From NCBI GenBank assembly GCA_033439255.1, contig CM065889.1, forward strand, positions 992,001 through 1,056,000: 64,000 bases of DNA. Reading direction: 5' to 3'. The notes beneath the pieces are model-generated. The model did no database searches, had not been told where the DNA came from, and saw nothing but the letters and a program-made list of their open reading frames with translations. The translations under genes and the position numbers were made by a program. The stretch comes from Hericium rajendrae. Taxonomy: Eukaryota; Basidiomycota; Agaricomycetes; Russulales; Hericiaceae. Of the stretch, positions 54,870 to 64,000 are shown piece by piece (position 1 is the first letter of the stretch; the number at the start of each line of letters is the position of its first letter).

Positions 54870-56030
54870 ATGCTCTTCGACACTCCCCGCCCCCCTGCTC
54901 GCCCTTCGACAGCCCACTCCGCCTGTCGCGCACCACCCGCGCCTGTCTCCCTCCCCGCGCCCGCGCCTTCGACAGCGCATGCCACGTACTCGACAGCCCA
55001 CTCCCGCGCCGCCGACACATCACTCCACGACGTCCCCATGACCCCCTGCCCATTTGCCGCAGCCCGTGGGTGCTTGCATCCCGGCACGTCACCCACGCAC
55101 GGTATCAATGGGCCCCATTCCGCGCACACGTCTGCGACAACGGGTGGGGAGCTTCCCACTGGCTCGCGCTCGGCCAACATCACGCCCGGTCACTCTCAAC
55201 ACCTACGCGTGGGCGCTCCCAGCACACACACGCGACACACGCGCGGCCTCAAGAGCCTGCCGACGCCTTGTGGATGGCCAGCAAGATTAACATCGAGTCT
55301 CGTTGCCGTGGCAACGAGACTCAACGACGCACACGCCAGTGCCAGCGCACGAACTCACGCGCACGGCCCCATCAACACCGGCTGCTTGCGCACGCAAGCC
55401 AACACACGCCTCCCCGCACCGCAGCGCCAGCGTACGGCCATGGGATGCATGTACATCCCCAGACACGCGCGCGTACAGCGTGTAGAGTCCCAGTCCGCCC
55501 CGCATGGACCCAACGGCCGACGTACGGCCGCAGCGCACGTATCCACGGCCGCAGCACACGTGTCCACGCCTCCGACACCCCGTGCACGCCCTGCACGCCT
55601 CGCACAAGATTCTTCACCTTGCGCACGGCTCTGGCCTTCCGCACACGCCTGCCCGTGGTCCGGCCGTCTCGCGCACCGCCCGCGCGCATTGTTTGTGACC
55701 CACAGGCTTTGCGCACGGCCTTGCGGTCGCGCACGGCTGCGCCGTCTCGCACAGGCCCATGGGCCTCGTGTGCGACCTGCGCACGGCCTCCGCGCAATGG
55801 TGTCCGCCTGCCGCCTTGACATCCCAGGCCCAGCCTCGACATCCCACACTCCGCCCTGACGTCCCGCGCCCCGCTCTGACAACGCGCGTGCATCCCTAGC
55901 AACACCCGCACCGCTGTACCATCCCGCACACCTCGGCCGCACCTATGTCAATGGCGCCTCCCGTGCCTTTCGCGCCTGCAGTGCCTTCCTCGCGCGTTGC
56001 CTTGCCGGCATTATTGGTGGCCGGGACTTA
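54870..56030 (+). ncRNA. GC-rich putative non-coding exon of element F
   Basis: C-rich DNA with CGCACG, GCACGCC and CTCGCAC words. Frames of 352 and 319 codons are open on plus and others on minus over the same bases. They are Arg/Pro/Ala/Thr-rich and not conserved with D or G, so I do not call a protein. It follows hairpin a and contains hairpin b. Confidence 0.35.
55295..55322. other. Hairpin b of element F
   Basis: GAGTCTCGTTGCC and GGCAACGAGACTC are exact complements with a two-base GT turn, a 13-bp perfect stem. The inner CGTTGCC/GGCAACG is identical to D; the outer part differs from D on both arms together. Confidence 0.85.
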
Positions 56031-56390
56031 GGTTATATCTACCATAGCTAGTGACTGCTGTAGCTACATTGACACTATCAATAAAGTAACCTTGAACAAC
56101 TTGGCCTGTGCTCTTGTCTGTTATATAATAAATTTAAGCTTGATGTCTTGGGTGTCTATCTGTCCAGTCATAGGGCACATAGCTTCCATAGCATGCTTAG
56201 GAGGTTATATAGCAACCATAGCTACCCCTCATGACTACATAGTGCTATATATCTTGTGCCTACTGCTATGGAAAGTATGATGTCTATCATAGCTCTATAT
56301 ATCTGAGGAGGGGACTATGTAGACCACATAGTCATATGATAGACCACATAATTTGACACCAGGCTATGTAGATTTCACATTTTTCTGATG

Positions 56391-57803
56391 AGTGACTGGT
56401 GGGCGCGGGGTAAAAGGAGGTCGTGTGGCAGTAGGAGGAGCCGCTGGTCAGCTGTACGAGTTGCCAGCATTCGTGGCGTTCCCGCCACCGACTGGAGGAC
56501 TACGACCACTGACGGCCGCCGGCCTACGTACTTCCAACGCCGCCATACGGCGTGTGAGATCCTCGATCCGTGCGTTCTCGTGCCGGAGCTTGGCCACCTT
56601 GTCTCTGAGGTAGTCAATGTCGACACCCTTGACGGCCGTGGTGAACGCTGTCCAGTCTGTGCAGGTGCTCGGGACCTTATCCTTCAACATATCGGGCATC
56701 TTCTCGCGCACCGGCCAGATATACGTGTCCGACGCGGCCATGCCTCCCTCCTTCGCGAGAGCCAACACTTTCTCCGCCCACGCGACGTGAGTCCACAACT
56801 CCTTCCCCGACACGCTCGTCTTCTCTCCTAACTCGCTCTCCCGTATCCTCATAGCGAGCAACTCCCGCTGGATCTCCTGCGGGGTGCGCTTCGACTCCTC
56901 GATCTCCGGCCACTCTGCTGTGAATGCGGTCTCGAACACCTGCCAAGATGCGACGGACGTGCTGGTGACGCTCTTGTACCAGCGATTGGCCCTCGATCCA
57001 GACGCAAGGTAATCCTGCATGTTCTTTATCTTCTCCTGTTCGTCAGTGACGTCTCCGATGCACATTTCCCGGCGAAAATAGCGCAGAAAATCTTGAGCAT
57101 CCTCGCCGTCCTTGCCGTCACCGCGGAACCGTTGCATGGTCGAGTTCGACATGGTAAATTTCTTCTTCTTCTTCGCGGGTGGCTGTACGGCTGGCAATGG
57201 TGCGGCAGGCGGCTGGGGTAGAGGCTGGGTGACGGAGGTGGACACGGGAGCAGTGGTCGGGCGAACGATGGTGCTAGTGAGGGACACGAGAGGGTTCAGT
57301 TTCGCTTTACCGAGGCTATTTAGAGATGGCACGCGATTGAGGCACAATCGATTGGGGGACGCGGGACGTAGTGGTACTGATGGCTGTTTAACAGGCCCGA
57401 TGTGCGTGAGATCGATGCACGCAGGTTTTACGTCGGGGGGCTCGAATTTAATGTCTGACGGCTTTGGCCTGACGTCTTGCGCCAAGTCGGAATCGCTATC
57501 CCGATCGCCATCGACTTTGGGGTACACGAGGAAACCTTGAGGCTGTCTGGCCTTTGGGAACGTGTCGCCAAACAGCGGTGCATCCGGCATGGATCCAGGC
57601 ATTGAATCCGTGTCATCGTCGCATTGCGCGCTCTGGGGGGAATCGAACGGGCATGACGGTAATGAACTGAGCATCGAATTCGGAGTAGATAAAGGGGAGA
57701 GGGACTCAGGAGTGCCAGCGCTGCTGCTGGCAGCGGCGTTCTTTGTCGTTGCCCATTTGCCGCCAATTCGGGGCTGGGTTTTCCAATGGGGTACTTCCGC
57801 CAT
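56391..57803 (-). pseudogene. Gyp-A gag, N-terminal and capsid part
   Basis: Starts MAEVPHWKTQPRIGGKWATT, followed by a Ser/Pro-rich acidic region, a KKKKKF patch, then the capsid-like domain: MQRFRGDGKDGEDAQDFLRY, NMQDYLASGSRANRWYKSV, WQVFETAFTAEWPEIEESK and the TYIWPVREKMPDMLKDKV block, typical of Ty3-type gag. A leucine/charged stretch near 56640-56540 could be a coiled coil. A TGA follows NAGNSYS (about 56447), and the reading frame continues (RPPFTPRPPVT) to element F. Confidence 0.85.
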
Positions 57804-57837
57804 AGGAGAAACGACGAAGCACGCGCGAGGGTGCTAA

Positions 57838-57940
57838 GACACGAGAACACGGGGACACGAGAAACACGAGAAACACGAGAAGCACGAGAAGCACGAGAGG
57901 GAACACAGGAGACACGAGAAACACAGGAAGACTAGCACGC
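57838..57940. repeat. ACACGAGAA microsatellite in the Gyp-A leader
   Basis: About ten imperfect copies of a 9-10 bp unit (ACACGAGAA/GCACGAGAA) between the 5' LTR and gag start. Leader sequence, no coding role seen. Confidence 0.7.
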
Positions 57941-57964
57941 AGCAACGTTGCGTGCTTCGGATCG

Positions 57965-58086
57965 CACTCTCATCACCACGATGGAGAGGCCTAGCGGAAT
58001 GCTCTCATGGAATGATCTGATGATGATGCTACTCTACACTGAGGCTCTAACTCTATGCTCTGCTGACTAAGCCTCGGCTATCTCCA
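57965..58086 (-). mobile_element. Gyp-A 5' LTR and primer-binding site
   Basis: 57982-58086 is a 105-bp LTR on the minus strand with ends TGGAGA and TCTCCA. It is followed, three bases on, by TGGTGATGAGAGTG (57965-57978), identical to the post-LTR sequence of the satellite at 48871. The LTR also shares ATAGCCGAGG(G)CTTAGTCAGCA with the satellite LTR. The 3' LTR is absent, lost at the E1 junction. A 105-bp LTR is very short for a gypsy element. Confidence 0.65.
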
Positions 58087-59158
58087 CCTCCTCGGCTATC
58101 CCGGCTCCCTCCGGACCTCCCGACTCCCTAGTCCAACGTTGACGTTGTCGTTCCTGTTGTCGAGCGCGTTTGAAAGTGCTCATCTCGGCACAGTGGGCGC
58201 GGAGCTGGGTACTGTCCCAGTCTCGCCCGTTGTGTCGAGCGGGATCTAGGCAAGCAACGGACGAGTTCCCATGAGCTGCCTGGTCCCAGAGATACGCCAC
58301 GGGGACGCGATGGTGAAGCATGAGGTCGACATCCGAGAGGCGCGCAGGACCTACCACAGGATCGAGGTAGGTGCCTACGTGGGCGAGGCTCATCCATGGG
58401 GTGTCGTGGACGACACTTCGCCAGTGTTCCAGTGCGGGCAGGAGCTCGGAGTAATTAGGCGGGCTATGAGCCAGTATCCAACGTAGAAAACCCCACCATT
58501 CTAAGTATGATCCTCAGGCGCGGAATAAGAAAAGGCATAGCTCTGCGGCTGAGCGGGCGTGGGGTGAAGGGGCATCCATGTCCATGGGAAAGTGATGGAC
58601 GCCGAGCCCATGAGCGATAGAAAGAGTGACACTTCAAAGCCACGAATACTCGTCCCAGATGGCGGTCCAGGCGTCATGGTCCAAGACGTAACCTTCGCCC
58701 TGAGGATTACCTCGGAGGAGATTAAGTTCGCTGTTTTGGAACCAGGCCTAGTGGCCGCTTAGTCATTCGTCGAAGACGGGGCGGTACAGCATCCAGGGCA
58801 ACGTGTTGTCGTACCATATGGGGTATGCCGCGTGGTCGGGTGTCGCAAGATACGGTGGTAGCAGGTAGCGACTGGAGGTGCTGCGCATATCCGAGGGTAA
58901 GGGCCCGAGGTTGTGGTGTGGTTGGGGTGCGAAGTCGCCGAGGGAAACCCAGGTGCGTGCGCCATCCACCGTAGTCCATGCATGAATGATTTGGCGGTCG
59001 GCGGAGATGAACGGCACGTGTCCCTGCTCAGGGTCCCATGTAGCGAGAGTCGTGCCTTCGTCGATGCAGTCGGATAGCGCAGCGAGCAGAGGTATGGAGG
59101 AGTGGGACGTGGATCCTGCGGTCCCATGCAATGCTCGGTGCGCATTATTGGAAGACAT
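58087..59158 (-). pseudogene. Third ORF of chromovirus Gyp-B1, truncated
   Basis: Starts MSSNNAHRALHGTAGSTSHS (ATG at 59158) and shows THLA-type short motifs such as ATWDPEQGHVPFISADRQII, HAWTTVDGARTWVSLGDF and AAYPIWYDNTLPWMLYRPVF. Four stops lie in the same frame (about 58761, 58749, 58649 and 58512), after which it continues YLEWWGFLRWILAHSPPN, homologous to EW-GFLRWMLLNLG at about 37150. Cut at 58087 by the Gyp-A LTR. Function unknown. Confidence 0.65.
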
Positions 59159-59384
59159 AGAGGAGGGAAAAGCAAAAGAAGGATAAAAGAGAAAACGGAA
59201 TCGATGAGGATGCCTCATCGATGTGGGATGAGGGGAAGAAGGAGAATGAAGAGCCCACTTTCGAGACACAAGGTTATATTTTAGTGGAGTTTGAATTATG
59301 CTCGGAACTAGCCAAAGCGAAGATAAGAGGAGGATCGATAGATAAGTAGATAAGTGCATAGATAGAAAATGATTCTTCGGTGCA

Positions 59385-60875
59385 TCACAATCGATGCAGC
59401 TTTTTGTAAGGAAACAAAATGCGAGGCGTGTTGCGTAGATCACGAGCGGAAAGCCATAAATCGTATTGCGGCAAATATCCTGTCCATCGGACCAGGAATT
59501 CGGTGCGGCCTGAGCATTTGTTAAAGCGATGGGCCACGATACGGTCGACCTGGTATTCTTCGGAAGCCATCTGATGCTGGCACGTGTCAGGCAGAACAGC
59601 ACGGATTCCGTGCTGCTTGTCCGAACGAATATACGGCCGCAGATGTTCTAGGTTGAACACATTCGACCCTGAGAATTTATCTGGAAGTTGCAGGCGATAT
59701 ACTTTGGGATTAATGCGTTCTAGAATGGGAAAGGGGCCAATAGCACATTGGGTGAGCTTGGCGCCTTCGTCCTTGGATTCCGACCACTCTAGGGAATGGG
59801 GATTGACTAGAACGAGATCTCCGACGTCGAATTCTAGAAGCTTGCACTTCTGGTTGTACGCTTCGGATTGTTTGACTTGAGCCATGGCGATAGCCGTGTG
59901 CGCGCTCTCCCTATGGAAATGTAAGGCGTCGACAAATTTGCTCGCATTTTCATAGAGGAGCACAGCTTGCGGGCTCGTTTCGTCTGCTTCGGAGAAGAAA
60001 TCCAGTGTTCCTTTAGGTTTATACCCAAAAAGGACTTCGAATGGACTCATTCCTGTAGAGGCGTGAGGGGACGCGTTATAGGCGTGTTCCAACAGTGGTA
60101 GCCAGTCAGACCAGGTGGATTTATCCTCAGCGACATATGCACGTAGCATGGTTTCGACGTGACAATTGACAATTTCCGTTTGCCCGTCGTGTTGAGGGTG
60201 GTGAGATGAAGACAGGGACATCCTTGTCTTTAGGAATTTCGCTACTACATTCCAGAAGTCGGACATCCATCTAGGATCGCGATCCGTAATGATGTTGTCG
60301 GGTATACCGAACCAGCAGACAACATTTTTCACGAATAGCATGGCGAATCCTTCTGCGTCCAAGCCCGTAGTGGTAGGAATGAATTGGGCGTGTTTGCTAA
60401 GGCGGTCCACGAATACAATGATCGCATTAAAGTCATTGGACCATGTAAGTCCCGCGATCATGTCCATGGATATGGACTCGTAAGGGCGTTTGGGGATCGG
60501 ATTAGGAATCAGCATGCTGTATTGTCCGAAATTTGGGTTCTTAGTTTTCTGGCAGACATCACAAGAGGCGCAAAATGCCTTGACGTCTTTGCGCATTCAG
60601 GGCCAGAAGAATTTCCCACTAAGGATAGCCCAGAGCTTTTTGGGGCCTGCATGGGCTGACTCGTAAGCGCTTTCATGTGCGTGTACCATAATATCGCTTC
60701 GGAGGGACTCCAGGATGCAAAGCCTAGGCTGGAAATCGGCGTCCCTGAAGAAGAGAAGTCCTTCTTTGTCTTTGAAGTACCTAGCTCCCAGATTCCAGGA
60801 GCCAGGTGATTCTTCGGCTGCTGTCCAATGCCTGGCCAGTGAGGGATCTTTCTTATAGCCGTCAATTAGCTGGTG
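59385..60875 (-). pseudogene. Gyp-B1 integrase with chromodomain
   Basis: After a TGA at about 60876 the frame reads HQLIDGYKKDPSLARHW. The HHCC region (HAHESAYESAHAGPKKLW, CASCDVCQ) is broken by a second TGA for Trp (about 60598). Core residues are present: SISMDMIAGL (D), NIITDRDPRWMSDFW (D) and HPQHDGQTEIVN (E). A GPF-like region (CAIGPFPILERINPKVYRLQ) and a chromodomain (VDRIVAHRF, FLVRWTGYLPQYDLWLSARD) end the protein, which marks a chromovirus. The chromodomain would target insertion to chromatin. Confidence 0.9.
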
Positions 60876-62921
60876 TCAGTATTTGGGTGAGGCATGTACG
60901 AGAATGGTTGGAGGAGGATGGGTGCTCTCCCAGTTAGCCTGGATGTCGTAGGGACCTAAGGATTCCTCAGGTTCTATCGACTTATCCGACGGTTCATTCT
61001 CGGGCTGAGCGATACCATCCCTAGCTCGACGGAGGCGTCTTGTTTTGGAAGAGCGTGGGCGACGAGATGGTGACAGATGAGGTGGCTTCGGTTTGACAGT
61101 AGCAGATGGTTGCCCCCCCTCGCCTGCTGCTGGAGAGCCGGTGTTGAGCAGGTGATGAACCACACGGCGCGTGAGGACGGGAAAAGCGCTGCATGGCTCG
61201 ACGACGTCAGCCCAGTCGATGACGGTGAATGCAGCGAACTTGGGAGCAGGAGCCTTCTGTGCGGCGGCCTCAGCGGATTCTGCGAGGTCACGATTGCAGG
61301 TCAGACTCAGGGTGTCGTCGTCGGGAGGGGCATGAAATGATGGAACGGGCAGGAGGAGGCACGAGATGGGGTCCACATTAGAATGGACTCGGCCCGGTCG
61401 ATGGACGATTTCGAGGCCTGATTTGAAGGCAGAAAAGACGGTGCCCCAAGCGGCGAGGTGACGGTTACTATTCTCGTATGTCTGGGCCCATTGCAGGGCA
61501 GCGTGATCTGTGATAAGAAGAATCTCCTCCCCCTCGATGAAGGGTAAGAATTTAACGAGCCCTTCTTTGGCACCAAGAGCCTCGCACTCGGTGCTCGAGT
61601 AGTTGCGTTCGGCGGGTTTGAAGGTACGACTCCAATACACGACCACGTGCTCGATCCAGATGAAGGAGGTGTCGAGGGAAGAACCCCACGTTTCTTCGTG
61701 TTGATCATCGCAAATACGGTCGGAGAGTTTAGCCACTAACTTGGGGACAGGCTTTCCTGCCGTGAAGTCGCAGGTAAGGCGGTCATAGAGCTTCGTGCCT
61801 TTGAGATTGGCAACAGCGATGCATTGGACCTGTTGTAGGGTGCAGCCTAAGCCATCCGCAGAAGCGTCCGTGTACAGACGGTATGGACGACCCTGTTCGG
61901 GGTGCCCCAGAACGGGAGCAGATGTGAGGGTGGCCTTGATTGCGGAAAAGGATTCCTCCTCCGTGGCGGACCATGCCCAGCGAGCACCTTTACGAGTAAG
62001 ATGGAAGAGAGGCGTGGCCATAGATGCATAATGGGGAAGAAAAGAAGAAAAGTAGACTGCCATGCCTAGGAACGTACGGAGTTCGGGTACCGACATCGGA
62101 CGCGGCATGTCTAAGATTTTCTCGACTTTCGTTTTATGGGTGGACAGGCCGAGACGGGAGACTTTGTGACCGAGAAGGATAATAGAGGAGTAGAACATAT
62201 GGCATTTGGAGGGTGAGAGTGTGATGCCGGCCTGTTCCACGGCGCCGAACACCTTGTCGAGGTGAGCGATGTGGTCTTCGTGAGTCTTAGAATATACAAT
62301 GATATCGTCGATATATACCAGACAAAATAGCCAAAGGTAGGGAGCTAGAATGTGTTGCATAACCCGTTGGAAAATAGATGGGCTGTTGCGCAACCCGAAT
62401 GGCATGCGTTTGAACTGCCAGTGACCGGTGTACATTCGAAAAGCTGTTTTCTCAATGTCATCGGGTGACATCTCGAGCTGGGTGAAGCCCGACAGAGCAT
62501 CCAGAGAGGATAACACTTGCGCGCCCACGAGAGAACCCAGTATCTCGGATTGCCGAGGTATGGGAAACTCGTCGGGGATAGTGACAGCGTTAAGCTTGCG
62601 ATAATCGATGCAGAAGCGGGGCTTGTTATTGCGATAAACAATTACGACGGGCGCACTCCAGGGGCTTTTCGATGGTTCAATGACGTCCTGCTCGAACCAG
62701 GACTGGAGTTGCTCCTCGATGACTTCGCGCTTGGCGAGGGAAGCTCCGTACATGGGAACAGAGATAGGGACCTGGCCATCCACCATCCGAATGTGAACTT
62801 TCGAAGGGTGGTGACCCAGTCGTCCATCAAATCCGAATGCGCGTTGCCATCGATGAAGCATGTCCCATGCTTGGTCGTGCAAATGGTCAGGAAGCTGTCC
62901 TACATCCAATAATTCTTCCAT
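60876..62921 (-). CDS. Gyp-B1 reverse transcriptase and RNase H
   Basis: A 681-codon open frame. RT blocks: IEPSKSPWSAPVVIVYR, RFCIDYRKLNAVTI, SSLDALSGFTQLEM (first Asp), FKRMPFGLRNSPSIFQRVM, and the active site LVYIDDIIVYS with both Asp. RNase H: YRLYTDASADGLGCTL, KPAERNYSSTECEALGAKE and ITDHAALQWAQ. An Arg/Ser-rich tail leads to the integrase. The frame also continues upstream of ATG 62921 (EDEDWGPKTAEVPDPTVYPS) to the insertion at 63015. All catalytic residues are present, though the element as a whole is broken. Confidence 0.92.
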   Translation of the reverse strand: MEELLDVGQLPDHLHDQAWDMLHRWQRAFGFDGRLGHHPSKVHIRMVDGQVPISVPMYGASLAKREVIEEQLQSWFEQDVIEPSKSPWSAPVVIVYRNNKPRFCIDYRKLNAVTIPDEFPIPRQSEILGSLVGAQVLSSLDALSGFTQLEMSPDDIEKTAFRMYTGHWQFKRMPFGLRNSPSIFQRVMQHILAPYLWLFCLVYIDDIIVYSKTHEDHIAHLDKVFGAVEQAGITLSPSKCHMFYSSIILLGHKVSRLGLSTHKTKVEKILDMPRPMSVPELRTFLGMAVYFSSFLPHYASMATPLFHLTRKGARWAWSATEEESFSAIKATLTSAPVLGHPEQGRPYRLYTDASADGLGCTLQQVQCIAVANLKGTKLYDRLTCDFTAGKPVPKLVAKLSDRICDDQHEETWGSSLDTSFIWIEHVVVYWSRTFKPAERNYSSTECEALGAKEGLVKFLPFIEGEEILLITDHAALQWAQTYENSNRHLAAWGTVFSAFKSGLEIVHRPGRVHSNVDPISCLLLPVPSFHAPPDDDTLSLTCNRDLAESAEAAAQKAPAPKFAAFTVIDWADVVEPCSAFPVLTRRVVHHLLNTGSPAAGEGGQPSATVKPKPPHLSPSRRPRSSKTRRLRRARDGIAQPENEPSDKSIEPEESLGPYDIQANWESTHPPPTILVHASPKY

Positions 62922-63014
62922 TTGCGAAGAAGGATAAACCGTAGGGTCAGGAACTTCTGCCGTCTTGGGTCCCCAATCCTCGTCCTCTGCAGATACTGCG
63001 GAGGAAGGTGAGGT

Positions 63015-63416
63015 TGCGGTGTAACGGATGGTTTATCAGTTACTACTATAGTCTTCTACTTTCTTACTCTTTTCTACCTGGCTTACTTTTCGAGTTTTGC
63101 AGAGTTTCCTTATTAGGATAGCTGAGTTTGAATCATGTACTTAGAGCGGATTTCCTTATTGGAAATAAGCATCTATCTTGCCAACTCACCACCATCTGTC
63201 TGCTTTTGTCTCAGTCTCTGCTTGTTCTCCTCATATCTGAAAGGTTCTCTTGGGATCCAACCCTCAAAGGAAGGTGTGTGGCCCCCAAAACCCTCATCAG
63301 GAGGTCTATATCTGTTGCTGGCCCTCAGAGGAGGTGCCAGATCATCACTCATCTGCTTGGCTGCAGGACTGAGGCATCCTCGGTTCTGTTAGCTCTAGCT
63401 CATGGACTCTCTCTAG
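63015..63416. mobile_element. 402-bp insertion, possible solo LTR
   Basis: Flanked by GAGGT on both sides (63010-63014, 63417-63421). Taking it out with one copy joins the Gyp-B1 frame as KVS-stop-TSPSSAV, so the borders fit a 5-bp target duplication. It starts TGCGGTG but ends CTCTAG, not CA, so the LTR identity is tentative. It has several GGAGG/CCTCA words and no ORF. Confidence 0.5.
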
Positions 63417-63421
63417 GAGGT

Positions 63422-63961
63422 CTATGACACCTTTATACCCTCCTCACTTGCTCGCCTACCTTGGACTTCCTGGGCAGTAGCGGCTCGACCTCTATCGTCC
63501 GTTACACGCGGCCGCGGTGGTGCTTTAGTGCAATTTGCGTGTTCCTGGAGGCTGCGAAGATGGTCTTCGTCTCGGGGCTTATCCAACGCGGAGTCCGCGG
63601 GGAGCATGTGGGCTATGGTGTCACCCTTGCACAGGTATCGAGGGTGCGACCTGCCATTAGACACCGGGACCGTAGTGGCCGATCCTTTAAGGAGCATATT
63701 GGGCACCATGAGATTGGGTTGTCGTTTCTTAGAGAGATCGGCGAAGGCACTTTCGATCATCCAAGTCGCATCTTCGCTTCCCTCGGGCAGTTTGACAGGA
63801 ACCATGCGCACTTGACCAGGCAGGATGCGTACGTCGGTGGCTACCCTTACTGCATTGGTGAGAGACTGTATTTGAAGGGCCCGGTGGCGAGCCTTTTCTC
63901 ATTGATGAGATTTAGCCTTGAGGAAGCCCGTGAGCTTGAGGCCTTTCTTACGGACCACTAG
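63422..63961 (-). pseudogene. Gyp-B1 pol, region between protease and reverse transcriptase
   Basis: On the minus strand from the window edge: a fragment with GLKLTGFLK, a TGA or TAG near 63903, then RMVPVKLPEGSEDATWMIES, NLMVPNMLLKGSATTVPVSN and YLCKGDTIAHMLPADSALDK, the usual linker after protease in gypsy elements. The protease itself lies beyond the window. A stop (TAG) after IKVS precedes the 402-bp insertion. Confidence 0.7.
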
Positions 63962-64000
63962 GGCACTGTCCCGGGTTCGTGCGACTGAGCGTGCCTTGAC

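Larger units (their letters stand above)
53594..56390. mobile_element. Element F, non-autonomous CATCAG transposon
   Basis: 2797 bp, ends CATCAGAAAAATCTG and complement of CATCAGAAAAATGTG, flanked by AG (53592-53593, 56391-56392). Removal restores gag. Order from left: TATAGCT array (53620-53830), AT-rich minus-strand introns with TTTTCGCTTTTT micro-exons (54060-54240), minus-strand promoter (54270-54440), centre with a GGTGG/CCACC hairpin (54623), plus-strand intron-like segment (54785-54832), hairpin a (54831), GC-rich tract (54870-56030) with hairpin b (55295), TATAGCT array (56040-56370). It is D in reverse orientation. Confidence 0.88.

Noticed and set aside
54801-55859. Long open frames (352 and 319 codons) in the GC-rich part of element F
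   Set aside because: Several frames are open on both strands over the same bases, with Arg/Pro/Ala/Thr-rich products and no similarity to the matching tracts in D and G. Composition alone explains them.

Overview
The window reads as nuclear DNA of a filamentous basidiomycete, most likely an Agaricomycete. The evidence is genes cut by many 45-65 bp introns with GTRAGT donors and CTRAY branch sites, a Zn2Cys6 regulator of basidiomycete type, a Plavaka-type DNA transposase, and Ty3/gypsy elements including a chromovirus. I recognised no rRNA, tRNA, CRISPR array or bacterial-style operon. A compact host island (about 21.1-34.15 kb) is flanked on both sides by densely nested mobile DNA.

Layout. 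0.5-7.1 kb: an intron-rich gene of unknown function with 84-bp coding repeats, split by a 2.56 kb element (A). 7.4-9.75 kb: a mosaic of short element fragments. 10.2-15.8 kb: a decayed Plavaka transposase gene split by element D (12030-14710) and abutted by element G (15769-19248). 20.2-21.1 kb: a foldback element (H). 21.86-33.92 kb: four host genes, namely a Zn2Cys6 transcription factor, an Rco1/Cph1-like PHD protein, a GSK3 kinase and a divergent cytochrome b561-type protein; a 412-bp MITE-like insertion lies among them. 34.15-37.35 kb: an LTR and third ORF of a chromovirus-like element. 37.35-47.17 kb: two nearly identical 4.69 kb elements (E1, E2) in inverted orientation around 436 bp of integrase. 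47.17-58.09 kb: the rest of that retrotransposon (Gyp-A, minus strand, 105-bp LTR), interrupted by a 2.9 kb LTR element with a single ORF and by element F. 58.09-64 kb: a chromovirus (Gyp-B1, minus strand) running off the window.

The unusual system is the family A, D, E, F, G, H and fragments. All start CATCWG and end in the complement, and four copies give a clean 2-3 bp target duplication when the interrupted reading frame is rebuilt. None has a convincing protein gene. D, F and G (and partly C) share a plan: short-motif subterminal arrays (TATAGCT-like), a TATA-type promoter reading one way into introns and pyrimidine-rich micro-exons, and, diverging from it, a GC-rich stretch with an intron-like segment (GTRAGTAA...TACTRAY) that ends at a perfect 12-14 bp hairpin. 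E carries eight such intron-like segments, seven of which end at a hairpin, radiating both ways from a central promoter-like region. Hairpin arms differ between copies but remain complementary, which points to selection on a folded nucleic acid. My main proposal is that these are non-autonomous DNA transposons (possibly moved by a Plavaka/CACTA-type transposase) carrying divergent, spliced, structured non-coding transcription units.

How the parts work together: the host genes are ordinary single-copy regulators. The mobile DNA forms a layered record of insertions: Gyp-A into Gyp-B1; F, the LTR satellite and E2 into Gyp-A; D into Plavaka; A into the repeat gene. The LTR satellite shares its primer-binding-site sequence and an LTR motif with Gyp-A, so Gyp-A may be its helper. 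Exon boundaries were read by eye and are approximate.
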